Positions 29,641 to 38,846 are shown, counted from the stretch's first letter. The stretch is DNA of 64,000 bases from Exiguobacterium sp. s122 (GCF_018618475.1 NZ_JACSMD010000001.1:1798001-1862000), one strand, 5' to 3'. Notes: generated by a model from the sequence alone, not told the origin. Numbers and translations are program-made.

Positions 29641-29668
29641 AAAACGCCCCTCGATTTCGAAGGGCGTC
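29641..29668 (-). terminator. Terminator of the type IV pilus operon
   Basis: Minus strand: ACGCCCTTCGA, short loop, TCGAGGGGCGT and T run, starting 3 bases after the pilO-like stop. Confidence 0.85.
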
Positions 29669-29671
29669 TTG

Positions 29672-30379
29672 TCACGGCGTCGTGTAGTCATACACCGGGA
29701 TGTCTTTCCGAGGGAACGTCTGCGTCGGCACGTACCGATCCTCAATCAATTGCGTCAAGTCCGGACGATAGAAGGCGTCGAGTTCGACCGTGAAGTCGAG
29801 CGGCGCAATCGTCTCGGTCGTGTTCGGTCCCGTCTCGGCCGGTCCAGTGAACTGAACGGTCCGTAAAATATGGATTCGGTTCATCGACTCAACAGACTCG
29901 AGGAAAAGGACGAGCGCCTCATACGTCTCGGCTTGAAGCGACACGGTCGCCCGTACCGACGAGGCGTTCACCGGCGTGATGTCGACCGGTGTGGCCGGTT
30001 CGGCCGTCGCACTCACGTCATCTGGTTCCGGCGTTTCAATCGTTTCCGGCACTTCGGACTCGGCGAGGATTCCGTCTGCGAAGGCGATGCTCGTCACGTT
30101 GACGCTCGCGAGCTGGCTCGCTTGCGACAACGTCTCCACGACCGTGTCTAATGCAGGCTCGGTCGGGACACGCGTCTGCAGACGCTGCGAGTCGGCGACA
30201 TTGACGGCACGACCTTCTTGGCGCATCAGTTCGAGCTTCGTCTGTTCGAGTGATAGTTCGCGCTCGAGCACTTCGACCTCGCCTTGCTTTGTGAAATACG
30301 CATAACCAAAATACGCTGGAACGGCAATGGCGGCAAATAGGCAGAGAGTGAAGATTAAATAAACCGTTGAACGTTTCAT
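29672..30379 (-). CDS. pilO: PilO-like type IV pilus assembly protein
   Basis: 235 residues: one membrane helix (about 5-26), a short coiled coil with KQGEVEVLERELSLEQTKLELMRQ, a Glu/Pro/Thr-rich linker (about 110-135), then a ferredoxin-like C-terminal domain (about 140-215, SVRATVSLQAETYEALVLFL). The topology fits PilO, which pairs with PilN in the alignment complex. It overlaps the upstream PilM-PilN gene by 4 bases. The assignment rests on topology and position more than on sequence motifs. Confidence 0.75.
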   Translation of the reverse strand: MKRSTVYLIFTLCLFAAIAVPAYFGYAYFTKQGEVEVLERELSLEQTKLELMRQEGRAVNVADSQRLQTRVPTEPALDTVVETLSQASQLASVNVTSIAFADGILAESEVPETIETPEPDDVSATAEPATPVDITPVNASSVRATVSLQAETYEALVLFLESVESMNRIHILRTVQFTGPAETGPNTTETIAPLDFTVELDAFYRPDLTQLIEDRYVPTQTFPRKDIPVYDYTTP

Positions 30380-31956
30380 TGGCTCACCACCTCCTCATCA
30401 GTCGTCCCTTCGGTATCCGTCTCTGGCACTTCGGCATCAACGAACGTGAACGTGAACTCACCGATATAGCGCGGTAGCGGCTCCTCGGTCAGACGCGTCG
30501 TGTCGTCCGTTTCCGTGTCTTCGGTGTCCGCTTTCGTCTCGGTCGTGACACCGAGCAGTTTGACCTCCTCAAAGCGCGGGTCCGTGAGCAGCGCCCGTTG
30601 GAAGGCGTTCAACTCCGGCAGCGTCTCAAACTGCGCCCGCACGCTCATGAGCGACCCGTCTGCGTAGTTATACGTCAACACGTAGCCGGTCGGCGGCAAC
30701 TGTTCCGTCAACGCCCGGAGCGCAGGGACAGCCTGTTTCTCTTCGTTCGTGAGCGACGTCACCGTCTGGTCGAGCGAGAGTACTTGTTGTCCTTTCGAGT
30801 TCACTTGTTCCGTCTGGTAGATGCGGACGAGCTGGAGTTGTTCGTTCAGTTGGGCCTCTTGTCGTTCTAGCCCTTGCACCTCGTAATATAAGAAGCCGGC
30901 AAGCCCGCCCCCGATAAGGAGAGACGCGAGGCTCGCGATGATCGGCCAGCGGAGCGTCACGTCAGTTGAGTTGATAAAGTTCGCATCGCGGTCTCGGTCG
31001 AGCGTCGCCATCCCGAGGAGCGGCAACATCTGGTGCGACAGCGGAGTCGCATGTGAGAGCGGGAGCGGGTCGTCAATCCGTTTGACGGGTACCATCGCCT
31101 CAGCCTCGATCGTTTGGACGAGCGTATCAAGTTCAGGGATCGTCCCTGTCACAATCAACTCGTCAATCGAACGGCCGTCCGTCCGGAGCGAGTAACGATA
31201 GAAGTCGAGGAAACGGGCGAGCTCATTCAACCATTCGTCCGTATGCGTCAGGAACGCCTCATGCGATCCACTATATGTATACGTAACGTGCCCGTCTATT
31301 GTCTCGCTGCGGTACGGGATGTCCGTCTCAATCGACCGGATGAAGCGGACCTGTCCTTCCTCTAAGACGAGCAATTGGTGCGCGAACGGGGTCACGTGCC
31401 AAAGCAGTGTCGACTTGAGCGGGTCGAGCGTCTCTAGACGCGCTACTCCGTTCGCGACAGCGACCGGGCGAGGCACGATTTTCTTCAAGACGAAGCCGCG
31501 TTTTTTCATGTAAGCGCGAATCGTTTTCGTTAAATCGACCGAGACGGCGTGAAGCATGACCTCGGTTTTCGTCTGCGTCTCGCCGAGCACCTCATAATCG
31601 AAAGCGACATCGTCGAACGGCAAGATAATCGAACTGCCGATTTCCATGAACAGATAGCCGCGGATCTCGTCTTTCGGAATGGTCGATGGAATCTCGACTT
31701 TTCGGGACAGCACTTCCGTCTCCGCCATATCGACGGCACAGACCATGCCTTTTCGTACTTTTAACATGCGGCACAGCTCGTCAAAGGCAAGACCGAACGC
31801 GTTCTCGTCTTGAATCCGACCTTCCGCATACGCGCCTTTTGCCAACTGGACGGAAGCGCTCCGTTTGAAGATGCCTTGTTTGATGACGGCCCCGTGGATG
31901 CTGAGCGCATCAAACGAGAAGTACGCGACCGTCCCTTTCTCTATAGCCCGGCTCAT
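30376..31956 (-). CDS. PilM-PilN fusion, pilus assembly inner-membrane protein
   Basis: 526 residues. Residues 1-330 look like PilM, an actin-fold cytoplasmic protein (with MEIGSSIILPFDDVAFDYEVLG and VDLTKTIRAYMKKRG), though the nucleotide-binding loop is not of classic form. A single membrane helix follows (about 340-362). Residues 365-526 have a coiled coil and a ferredoxin-like domain as in PilN. In most species pilM and pilN are separate genes; here they form one chain linking the cytoplasmic platform to the outside. Start ATG at 31956; it lies 12 bases after pilD. Confidence 0.8.
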   Translation of the reverse strand: MSRAIEKGTVAYFSFDALSIHGAVIKQGIFKRSASVQLAKGAYAEGRIQDENAFGLAFDELCRMLKVRKGMVCAVDMAETEVLSRKVEIPSTIPKDEIRGYLFMEIGSSIILPFDDVAFDYEVLGETQTKTEVMLHAVSVDLTKTIRAYMKKRGFVLKKIVPRPVAVANGVARLETLDPLKSTLLWHVTPFAHQLLVLEEGQVRFIRSIETDIPYRSETIDGHVTYTYSGSHEAFLTHTDEWLNELARFLDFYRYSLRTDGRSIDELIVTGTIPELDTLVQTIEAEAMVPVKRIDDPLPLSHATPLSHQMLPLLGMATLDRDRDANFINSTDVTLRWPIIASLASLLIGGGLAGFLYYEVQGLERQEAQLNEQLQLVRIYQTEQVNSKGQQVLSLDQTVTSLTNEEKQAVPALRALTEQLPPTGYVLTYNYADGSLMSVRAQFETLPELNAFQRALLTDPRFEEVKLLGVTTETKADTEDTETDDTTRLTEEPLPRYIGEFTFTFVDAEVPETDTEGTTDEEVVSQ

Positions 31957-31968
31957 GCTGGTTTCCCC

Positions 31969-32721
31969 CTACACTAAATCAAAATACCAATCAAAAAATG
32001 AATCGCTGAACCAAAACGTCAGCATCGTCCCGAGTGCAATCGACGGGACGAACGGAATCGGTTGCTTGCGTCCGATTCGCTTTAATGCGATTAACGTCAA
32101 CCCGACAACGGCGCCAATCAAACTGGCAAGAAACAACGCGACGAGGACGTCACGTGGTCCGAGCACGAGTCCGATTACTGTAAACAGTTTGACATCGCCC
32201 GCCCCAAGTCCCCCTTTTGAGACGAAAAAAACGGTCGCTAAAATCGAAAAGCCGAGCAGTGCCCCGGCAATCGAGCTCCACCATACCGCTCCGGATACAT
32301 AAGTGAGGACGAGCAGGACCGGCGCCGTATAAAGCAAGATGACGTTCGGCACGAGCATCGTCGACAAATCGGACATCGCCAAAGCGAGGAGCGTCGACAA
32401 GAAGATGAACGCGAGCAGTGTCGTGCCCGAGAAGCCATAGAGCGAGAAGCTATAGCCGTAGCCGATAGCCCCGAGCAATTCGAACAGCGGATACGTCGGC
32501 GCGATCCGACCGCCACAGCCGCGACATTTGCCACGGAGGAACAAATAGCCGAACACGGGAATGAGCTCCCCTGCCGACAAGACGTGGCCACAAGACGGAC
32601 AGTGCGAGCGTGGCGTCACGATCGATTGCTTCTGTGGCACGCGGAGCCCGACGACGTTCGTGAACGAAGTGATGACCGCTCCGAGCACGATGCTGTAATT
32701 AAGTCCAATGAGGTCAACCAA
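31969..32721 (-). CDS. pilD: Prepilin peptidase / N-methyltransferase
   Basis: 250 residues, probably from the TTG at 32721, since AAAAGGAG sits about 8 bases upstream of it. It has the N-terminal methyltransferase domain with two zinc cysteine pairs (CPSC, CRGC, about 45-75), then helices with the two catalytic aspartates in AMSDLST (about 142) and GAGDVKLF (about 195). It cleaves prepilins after glycine and methylates the new N-terminus. B. subtilis comC occupies the same place between folC and maf. Confidence 0.95.
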   Translation of the reverse strand: MVDLIGLNYSIVLGAVITSFTNVVGLRVPQKQSIVTPRSHCPSCGHVLSAGELIPVFGYLFLRGKCRGCGGRIAPTYPLFELLGAIGYGYSFSLYGFSGTTLLAFIFLSTLLALAMSDLSTMLVPNVILLYTAPVLLVLTYVSGAVWWSSIAGALLGFSILATVFFVSKGGLGAGDVKLFTVIGLVLGPRDVLVALFLASLIGAVVGLTLIALKRIGRKQPIPFVPSIALGTMLTFWFSDSFFDWYFDLV

Positions 32722-32751
32722 TCTGGTCACTCCTTTTGTAAGTATATGCCA

Positions 32752-32804
32752 AAAACAGAAAACCGGCTAGGCTGAGCGAGTGCCCAGCGCCAGCCGGAAT
32801 TTTA
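32752..32804 (-). terminator. Hairpin terminator or attenuator after the major pilin gene
   Basis: Minus strand: CCGGCT-GGC-GCTGGGC, ACTC loop, GCTCAGC-CT-AGCCGG, followed by TTTTCTGTTTTT. It sits between the pilin gene and pilD within one gene string, so it should lower expression of pilD-pilMN-pilO relative to pilin. Confidence 0.8.
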
Positions 32805-32815
32805 AATTAAGTTTA

Positions 32816-33277
32816 TTACTTGTTAGTTCTTTCTAGCTCTGTTTTATTTAGACTTGATTCAGGTGACGCTTTAAAGTTGTATTTTGCCTCTTCACTTGTC
32901 AATGTCACTGCATAAGAATATTTCCCATTAGCCTCAGTAATTGCTACTGAAGCTGCTGAATATGTTTCAGGGGCAGTTTTATTGAACGGATCTTTAAGAC
33001 CAGAGATATAGTTAGCACCTTCACCTGTTGTAAAGTCTAACGTTGTTGCACCTGGGTTAGAAGCAGTATGCAACTTCGCCGCACTCACCATTTGCTTTGC
33101 ATCGGCAACCATTGCATCCTTTTTCGAGTTCTCAATAATCCCACCAATCGCGACGACGGCGATGGCAGCGATAATACCTAAAATGACGACGACGACGAGT
33201 AACTCGACGAGTGTAAGGCCGCGCTCATCTTTCAATTGTTTCGCATCTTGCCAAATCATTTTCATTTTTTCTAACAT
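32816..33277 (-). CDS. pilA: Major type IV pilin (prepilin)
   Basis: 153 residues. The leader is 20 residues long (MLEKMK... ending in DERG) and cleavage would fall before LTLVELLVVVVILGIIAAIAVVA; Glu5 of the mature protein is present. The rest is a small globular domain (about residues 60-150) ending in a Lys/Asn/Thr-rich tail. The C-terminal half is visibly richer in A and T than the neighbours. The terminator behind it, and an AT-rich 140-base spacer before it, suggest separate, high-level expression. Confidence 0.92.
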   Translation of the reverse strand: MLEKMKMIWQDAKQLKDERGLTLVELLVVVVILGIIAAIAVVAIGGIIENSKKDAMVADAKQMVSAAKLHTASNPGATTLDFTTGEGANYISGLKDPFNKTAPETYSAASVAITEANGKYSYAVTLTSEEAKYNFKASPESSLNKTELERTNK

Positions 33278-33417
33278 GATTGATTCTCCCCTTTTGTGTG
33301 CTGTGCTGTGTTTTATGCTACATACATTACGTTAGTCCTAGAATGAATAGAACAATTTTACTATACATTCTAAAAATAGTATTGAATAGACGATAATCTT
33401 AAAATAAATCAATAATT
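33278..33417 (-). promoter_or_regulatory. AT-rich leader of the pilin gene
   Basis: A 140-base spacer between pilC and the pilin gene, markedly richer in A and T than its flanks. TATAGT appears on the minus strand (about 33357-33362), but no well-spaced -35 box could be fixed. AAAAGGGGAGAATCAATC precedes the pilin ATG. A separate pilin promoter is likely here. Confidence 0.35.
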
Positions 33418-34635
33418 CTACTGATTTTGGATATCACCATAAATTTGGAACATCGGAACGACGACGGCGATGACGATGACGCCGACAATGCTCGCGAGAA
33501 CGACGATGAGTAACGGCTCGATGATCGATTTCAACCGGTCCGTCGTCGTCTCGACCTCGGTCTCATAAAACTCGGCGACTTCGTTTAACATCGAGTCCAA
33601 ATCCCCGCTTTCCTCGCCGACCGCAATCATTTGTGTCATAAGTGGCGGGAAGTTGTTGTTGCGCATGAGCGGCTCGTGAAGGGGTATCCCTTGCGCCATG
33701 CTGTTCCTTGCTTCTCCGAGTCCTTTTCGGATGACGCGGTTCGAGACGATTCTTTCTGTGATCTCAATCGCTGACAAAATCGGGACGGCGGCTTGAAGTA
33801 AGACGGCGAGACTACGCGTCAATAACGCAATCTGCGACTTCAACACGATGGGACCAAAAATCGGTGTCCTCAACAACAGACCATCGATGATGAACCGTTC
33901 CTTGTCCCGTTTCAGCATCCATGTGAATACGAGGATGCCGAGTATCGCGATTCCGAAGATGAGCCACCAATAAGCAGCGACGAAGTCAGAGACCGCGACG
34001 ACGAGCCGTGTGATGAGTGGGAGCTCCCCGCCGAGCTGAGCGAAGATGCTGGCGAACGTCGGGACGACACTCACCATCAGGAAGGCGACGACGCCGATTG
34101 CGACAATGGAAACGACGAGCGGATACGTGAGCGCCGAGATGACTTTTCGCTTCACGTCATACTGTTTTTGGAGTTGGAGTCCGATTTGGTCGAGCGCCTC
34201 CTCCAAGTTCCCGCTCGCCTCGCCCGCGAGCGCCATCGAACTGAAGAAGTTCGAGAATATCCGCGGATGTTTCTTAATCGCCTCCGAATAGGCGATCCCT
34301 TCCCGTAAATCGTCCTCGACTTGACTGAGCGTCTTCTTCAGTGCTTTCGATTCGGTCTGGACACGCAAGATCGACGTCGCCCGTACAATCGGCACACCGG
34401 CCCGGATGAGCGTCGCGAACTGGCGCACGTACATAATCAAATGTTCAATCTTCACCCGATCCGGAAGCAAATTGATTTCCGTATTTAAGCCCGTCGACTC
34501 GAGCTCAGACAGTTCCGTCACGAGAATCGACTCTTCCCGGAGCTTTTCTTTCGCTTCACGGAGCGAGACAGCCGTGATGCGGCCTTTTTTACGGCGCCCG
34601 TTTAAGAGCTTGCCTTCGTATTGGAATATCGCCAT
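33418..34635 (-). CDS. pilC: PilC, pilus inner-membrane platform protein
   Basis: 405 residues with two GspF-type domains (about 70-195 and 273-395), each with FATLIRAGVPI or LLTRSLAVLLQAAVPIL type helices; membrane helices lie near 170-193, 220-240 and 375-398. It is the membrane platform on which PilB and PilT act. GAGGTAACCGT precedes the ATG. It lies 4 bases after pilT. Confidence 0.95.
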   Translation of the reverse strand: MAIFQYEGKLLNGRRKKGRITAVSLREAKEKLREESILVTELSELESTGLNTEINLLPDRVKIEHLIMYVRQFATLIRAGVPIVRATSILRVQTESKALKKTLSQVEDDLREGIAYSEAIKKHPRIFSNFFSSMALAGEASGNLEEALDQIGLQLQKQYDVKRKVISALTYPLVVSIVAIGVVAFLMVSVVPTFASIFAQLGGELPLITRLVVAVSDFVAAYWWLIFGIAILGILVFTWMLKRDKERFIIDGLLLRTPIFGPIVLKSQIALLTRSLAVLLQAAVPILSAIEITERIVSNRVIRKGLGEARNSMAQGIPLHEPLMRNNNFPPLMTQMIAVGEESGDLDSMLNEVAEFYETEVETTTDRLKSIIEPLLIVVLASIVGVIVIAVVVPMFQIYGDIQNQ

Positions 34636-34639
34636 ACGG

Positions 34640-35677
34640 TTACCTCATTTCTTCATTCGGCGTGGCGTTCGGATTGATGATGCCTTGCCGGACGAGTTGC
34701 TCGATGGACGCATCCATCGACTGCATCCCGCTCTGCCGATTCGTCTGGATGACGGTCGGGAGCTGGAACTCTTTTTCATTGCGAATCAAGTTTGCGACCG
34801 CTGCATTGCCGATTAAAATCTCCATCGCGGCGACGCGTCCTTTCGGGACATCGACACGTGGGAACAAACGTTGACTGATGACGCCGAGCAAGACGTTGGC
34901 GAGCTGTGTCCGAATCTGGTCTTGTTGCTCGGCCGGGAATGCGTCGATAATCCGGCTGACGGTCGACATCGCGCTCGATGTGTGAAGCGTCGCCATGACG
35001 AGGTGTCCCGTCTCGGCGGCCGTCATCGCCGTCGAAATCGTCTCGAGGTCTCGCATTTCCCCTAGTAAGATGACGTCTGGGTCTTGCCGGAGCGCGGCGC
35101 GAAGCCCGCTCACGAACTTCGTGACGTCCGAACCGATTTCACGTTGGTCGACGATGCTTTGATTATGCGAATGCAAATATTCAATCGGGTCTTCGAGTGT
35201 GATGATTCGTTTTCGTTGTGTCCGGTTAATCTCATGGATCATCGAGGCGAGCGTCGTCGATTTCCCCGAGCCGGTCGGACCGGTCACGAGAATAAGTCCG
35301 TGCGGCTTCTCAATCAGTCGTTTTAAGACGGCCGGTAAATCGAGCTCGTTCATTGTCGGGATTTCCCCGGAAATGGAGCGAAACGCGATGGCGACCGTCC
35401 CCCGCTGGTAATAAGCGTTGACGCGGAAGCGCGAGACGCGCGGCACGCCAAACGAGAAGTCGAGGTCACGCTCTAAATCGAGCCGAGCGCGCATATCATC
35501 GGTCATAATCTCACGCAAGTAACTCTCAATGTGGGCCGGTAACACTTTCTCCTCTCCCATTGTGACGAGACTCCCGTCGATGCGAAAGATCGGCGGTGAG
35601 CCCGCGGTCAGATGGATGTCTGAGGCGCGTTGTTCGACCGCCTTCGTCAAAATCATTTCTATCGATTGATGGATCAT
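34640..35677 (-). CDS. pilT: PilT, pilus retraction ATPase
   Basis: 345 residues. N-terminal ASDIHLTAGSPP, Walker A VTGPTGSGKSTT (about 130-141), Asp box ITLEDPIEY, Walker B DVILLGEMRD, His box TGHLVMATLHT, and a C-terminal AIRNLIRE-type segment (VANLIRNEKEFQLPTVIQT). The last is specific to retraction ATPases, so these pili probably retract and could drive twitching or DNA uptake. ACGGAGTG precedes the start, which follows pilB by 4 bases. Confidence 0.95.
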   Translation of the reverse strand: MIHQSIEMILTKAVEQRASDIHLTAGSPPIFRIDGSLVTMGEEKVLPAHIESYLREIMTDDMRARLDLERDLDFSFGVPRVSRFRVNAYYQRGTVAIAFRSISGEIPTMNELDLPAVLKRLIEKPHGLILVTGPTGSGKSTTLASMIHEINRTQRKRIITLEDPIEYLHSHNQSIVDQREIGSDVTKFVSGLRAALRQDPDVILLGEMRDLETISTAMTAAETGHLVMATLHTSSAMSTVSRIIDAFPAEQQDQIRTQLANVLLGVISQRLFPRVDVPKGRVAAMEILIGNAAVANLIRNEKEFQLPTVIQTNRQSGMQSMDASIEQLVRQGIINPNATPNEEMR

Positions 35678-35681
35678 CTCA

Positions 35682-37340
35682 TCACTCCGTTATGACTGTT
35701 CTTAAAATCTCTTCGGTCGTCGTCAATCCTGACGCGACTTTTTCTAATCCATCAGCGAGTAAGAACCTCGCCCCGTGCGCTTTTGCGTAATCGACCATCT
35801 CCGCCTCTGTCGCCTGGTTCATAATGAGACGGCGCAACCCTTCATCGATTGGCACGACTTCATGAATGGCCAGGCGCCCCCGATAACCGGTGAAGTTACA
35901 GGACGCACAACCGTTCCCACGGACGACATGATGGATCACGACCCCTTCGTTCTCAAACAATTCTTGTTCGCGCTTTGAGACGGGCTGCGCATGACCGCAG
36001 TCCCGACAGACGCGTCGGACAAGACGCTGGGCGACGAGGCCGGACGTCGACGCGGCGACGAGGAACGGTTCGACCCCCATGTCAACGAGTCGGGTGATGG
36101 AACTGATCGCCGAATTCGTATGAAGCGTCGACAGCACCAAGTGGCCCGTGAGCGAGGCGCGGATGGCGATCTCCGCCGTCTCCGTGTCCCGAATTTCCCC
36201 GACCATGACGATGTTCGGGTCTTGACGGAGAATCGAGCGTAGCCCGGAAGCGAACGTGAGCCCGACTTTCGCGTTAACTTGCACTTGGTTGATTCCGTCG
36301 AGCTGATACTCGACCGGGTCTTCGACCGTGATGATGTTTTTCGTTTCGTCGTTTAATTCTTTCAGCGACGCATAAAGTGTCGACGATTTCCCTGAACCGG
36401 TCGGCCCCGTAATCAAGATGATTCCGTTCGGTCGCTTGAGCATGTCGCGGTAGACGCGCTCGTTATGCTCGCCGAAGCCAAGTTTGGTCAAGTCGGTTAA
36501 GCCTTCCGATGAGTCGAGCACCCGGATGACGATCTTTTCGCCGTACATCGTCGGGAGCGTTGAGACGCGGAAGTCATAGGGCCGGTCACGGAGCGTGTAT
36601 TTGATGCGTCCGTCTTGCGGCAATCGGCTCTCGGTAATATCCAAGTTACTCATGACTTTGATTCGAGTCAGCATGACGCTTTGAATTTTTTTCGGATAGA
36701 CGGCCTCGGTACGAAGGTCACCGTCGACCCGGAAGCGGACGTGGAGTTGCTTCTCGTGCGGGTCGAAGTGAATATCTGAGGCGCGTTGGTCGATGGCGCT
36801 CAAGAACAACTGGTTGACGAGCCGGATGACCGGCGCGTCGTCACGAGACGACGTTTCTTGCCGTTCTACTTCTGGCGCTTCTTCTTTTAAAATTTCGATG
36901 AGCGAAGCGTCCATTTCGTAATAGCGGCTAATCGTCTTACGAATCTGTTCTCGCGTTGCAATACCGACCTCGATGTTCATTCCCGTCTGGAGCCGGACAT
37001 CATCAATCGCAATCAAATCAAGGGGATCCGCCGTCGCGATGAACAGCGTGTTCCCCTGTAACTCAATCGGCATGATGTCGTGCTTTTGGGCGATCGCCTT
37101 TGGCACGAGCTTTGTCACGGTCATATTGATGTCTTGCGCGTATATCGTGATGATCGGCACGTTCAACTGCTCATGCAACACTTGAATGAGTTGTGTCTCC
37201 GTCAAATAGTTGAGCCGCATGAGCGTATCCCCGAGCTTCTCACCTCGTCGTTTTTGAGCGAGTGCCTCATCGAGCTGGGCCGTCGTGATAATCCCCGCTT
37301 CAATCAGCATCTCACCTAAACGTTTCTTCGTTCGTCTCAC
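35682..37340 (-). CDS. pilB: PilB, pilus extension ATPase
   Basis: 552 residues: N-terminal GspE_N domain (about 5-150, KRLGEMLIEAGIITTAQLDEA), ATPase with Walker A ITGPTGSGKSSTL (about 315-327), ITVEDPVEYQ, Walker B IVMVGEIRD, TGHLVLSTLHTNSA, and a four-cysteine zinc site (CRDC ... CASC). It powers pilus growth. The start is a GTG (37340). It is followed by pilT and pilC with only short gaps. Confidence 0.95.
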   Translation of the reverse strand: MRRTKKRLGEMLIEAGIITTAQLDEALAQKRRGEKLGDTLMRLNYLTETQLIQVLHEQLNVPIITIYAQDINMTVTKLVPKAIAQKHDIMPIELQGNTLFIATADPLDLIAIDDVRLQTGMNIEVGIATREQIRKTISRYYEMDASLIEILKEEAPEVERQETSSRDDAPVIRLVNQLFLSAIDQRASDIHFDPHEKQLHVRFRVDGDLRTEAVYPKKIQSVMLTRIKVMSNLDITESRLPQDGRIKYTLRDRPYDFRVSTLPTMYGEKIVIRVLDSSEGLTDLTKLGFGEHNERVYRDMLKRPNGIILITGPTGSGKSSTLYASLKELNDETKNIITVEDPVEYQLDGINQVQVNAKVGLTFASGLRSILRQDPNIVMVGEIRDTETAEIAIRASLTGHLVLSTLHTNSAISSITRLVDMGVEPFLVAASTSGLVAQRLVRRVCRDCGHAQPVSKREQELFENEGVVIHHVVRGNGCASCNFTGYRGRLAIHEVVPIDEGLRRLIMNQATEAEMVDYAKAHGARFLLADGLEKVASGLTTTEEILRTVITE

Positions 37341-37341
37341 C

Positions 37342-37626
37342 TTACTTCACCATCCTCTGTGGTACCTCCTGTTGCGCGACGGCTCGTTGTTCGATAAAGA
37401 CGCTTAACGCGGCACCACCCAATACGCATAAAACGAGGAGGAGCAACGCCCACCACGTCCGGTCGAGCCCTTCCATGTACATCGTGTACACGCCGACCGA
37501 AAGGATCGCGACAAGAAGTGAGATGACGAGTTTCGTCTCTCGCTTTCGCACGGTCGGAACTGACAAGGCGAATAACGTCAACGTGGCGAGCACCCAGAAG
37601 GCGAGTAAAATCAAGTATCCAATCAT
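37342..37626 (-). CDS. Small three-helix membrane protein of the pilus operon
   Basis: 94 residues, not recognised. Three hydrophobic helices (about 3-22, 32-49 and 59-79) end in a short polar tail. Its start overlaps the upstream YoaR-like gene as ATGA, and it is 1 base from pilB, so it is surely translated with the pilus genes. It may help anchor the assembly machine or the wall protein, but that is inference. Confidence 0.7.
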   Translation of the reverse strand: MIGYLILLAFWVLATLTLFALSVPTVRKRETKLVISLLVAILSVGVYTMYMEGLDRTWWALLLLVLCVLGGAALSVFIEQRAVAQQEVPQRMVK

Positions 37627-38846
37627 CCGACTGCCTCCTCGCTTGGTTCTGGAACGGTTTCAAATACCGGTGGTTCTTCAAATTCATACGATCCGTCATT
37701 CTCTACATCGTCATCGAACGGGTCATCTTCCAGTAGTTCGTCAGGAAAAGTTGGAATGACTGGTTCGACCGGTTCTGGAGGCGGAAGAGGTACCGAACTC
37801 TTCGTCACGATTTCTGGGATTGGTTCATAAAAGTCGAAGCCAAGCATCTCAAGTGTTTCCCCTGATTCGGTGATGCGGACACGATACAGCTTCCCGGATT
37901 CACCCGCTTGTCCCGATTGTGTCACGGAGGAGCTACCGGCTGGAAGTGACGGGCTGAAGCGAACGACATTTTGATACGGCACGCTCACGACTTCTTCGAC
38001 GCGTGACTCGTACGCCGCCTCGAACGCTTTTCCGAGCAATTGCACGGTCATCGTGTTCCCTTCGTTCAAGACGATGATGGCGTATGCCGTCTGTTCTGTG
38101 TTTTGAACGGCAAAATTCGAACGGTCATCAACGAGTACGTCATAACCGAGTTCGACACCGCTCGGAAGTGTCTCGTGCGGAACACGTTCTAAAATGTTGA
38201 ACGGTGTCGCCGCGAACAGTTGGTAGAGCGATGGACCGAGCGTTGTCATGGCATCGAAATCGTCCCCGAACGCCTTCAAGCTAAAGATGTCCCCCGCGTT
38301 CATTTCAAAGCCGTTCATTCGTTCAAGCACCGAACGCATCGCCGGAGTCGGACTGACCGTCATCGAAGCGACGACCTCGTTCTCTTCTGAGATCGTCTCA
38401 AGGACGACATTCGAGTCGAGCTGAGAAGCCGACGCCGTGATCGGTCCTGTCACCATCGTCATCGTCACCGGCTGGTTGTCAAGGTAAGGCGTGACTTGTT
38501 CTTCATCGAGGGCGACCGCTAGCGGGTAATCTCCCGGTTCCGTGATCGTCTCAAGCGTCCCGTCCACGTTAAACGTCACGACGTCTTTTCCGACCTCGAG
38601 CGTCGTCCCGTCGACGAGTGTCACGCTGAACGGGGCGTTTTGAAAGTCTTTGACGGCGTTGTTGAGCCGGATGCCCGCTTCTTGTTTGGTCATCCCCGAC
38701 ACATCGATGCCGGCGACGCGCGTATCTTTATATGTGGCACTCGTCTTCGCGGCGACGTCTAAATAATTAATAAGCCCGATCGCCGGAAGCGACACGAGCA
38801 AGACGAGACCTGCCAGGATGAGCACGTGCATCCCATATCGTTTCAT
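37623..38846 (-). CDS. YoaR/VanW-like wall protein with G5-type domain
   Basis: 407 residues from the ATG at 38846 (AGGGGGAA upstream). One N-terminal membrane helix (about 8-28); a peptidoglycan-binding PG_binding_4-like segment (VAGIDVSGMTKQEAGIRL, about 45-62); a VanW-like core (about 170-270, with MNGFEMNAGDIFSL); a G5-type domain (about 275-350, with SVPYQNVVRFSPSLPAGSSS); and a Pro/Glu/Asp-rich tail. It is probably extracellular and wall-bound. As first gene of the pilus operon it may form a passage or anchor for pili in the thick wall. Confidence 0.7.
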   Translation of the reverse strand: MKRYGMHVLILAGLVLLVSLPAIGLINYLDVAAKTSATYKDTRVAGIDVSGMTKQEAGIRLNNAVKDFQNAPFSVTLVDGTTLEVGKDVVTFNVDGTLETITEPGDYPLAVALDEEQVTPYLDNQPVTMTMVTGPITASASQLDSNVVLETISEENEVVASMTVSPTPAMRSVLERMNGFEMNAGDIFSLKAFGDDFDAMTTLGPSLYQLFAATPFNILERVPHETLPSGVELGYDVLVDDRSNFAVQNTEQTAYAIIVLNEGNTMTVQLLGKAFEAAYESRVEEVVSVPYQNVVRFSPSLPAGSSSVTQSGQAGESGKLYRVRITESGETLEMLGFDFYEPIPEIVTKSSVPLPPPEPVEPVIPTFPDELLEDDPFDDDVENDGSYEFEEPPVFETVPEPSEEAVG

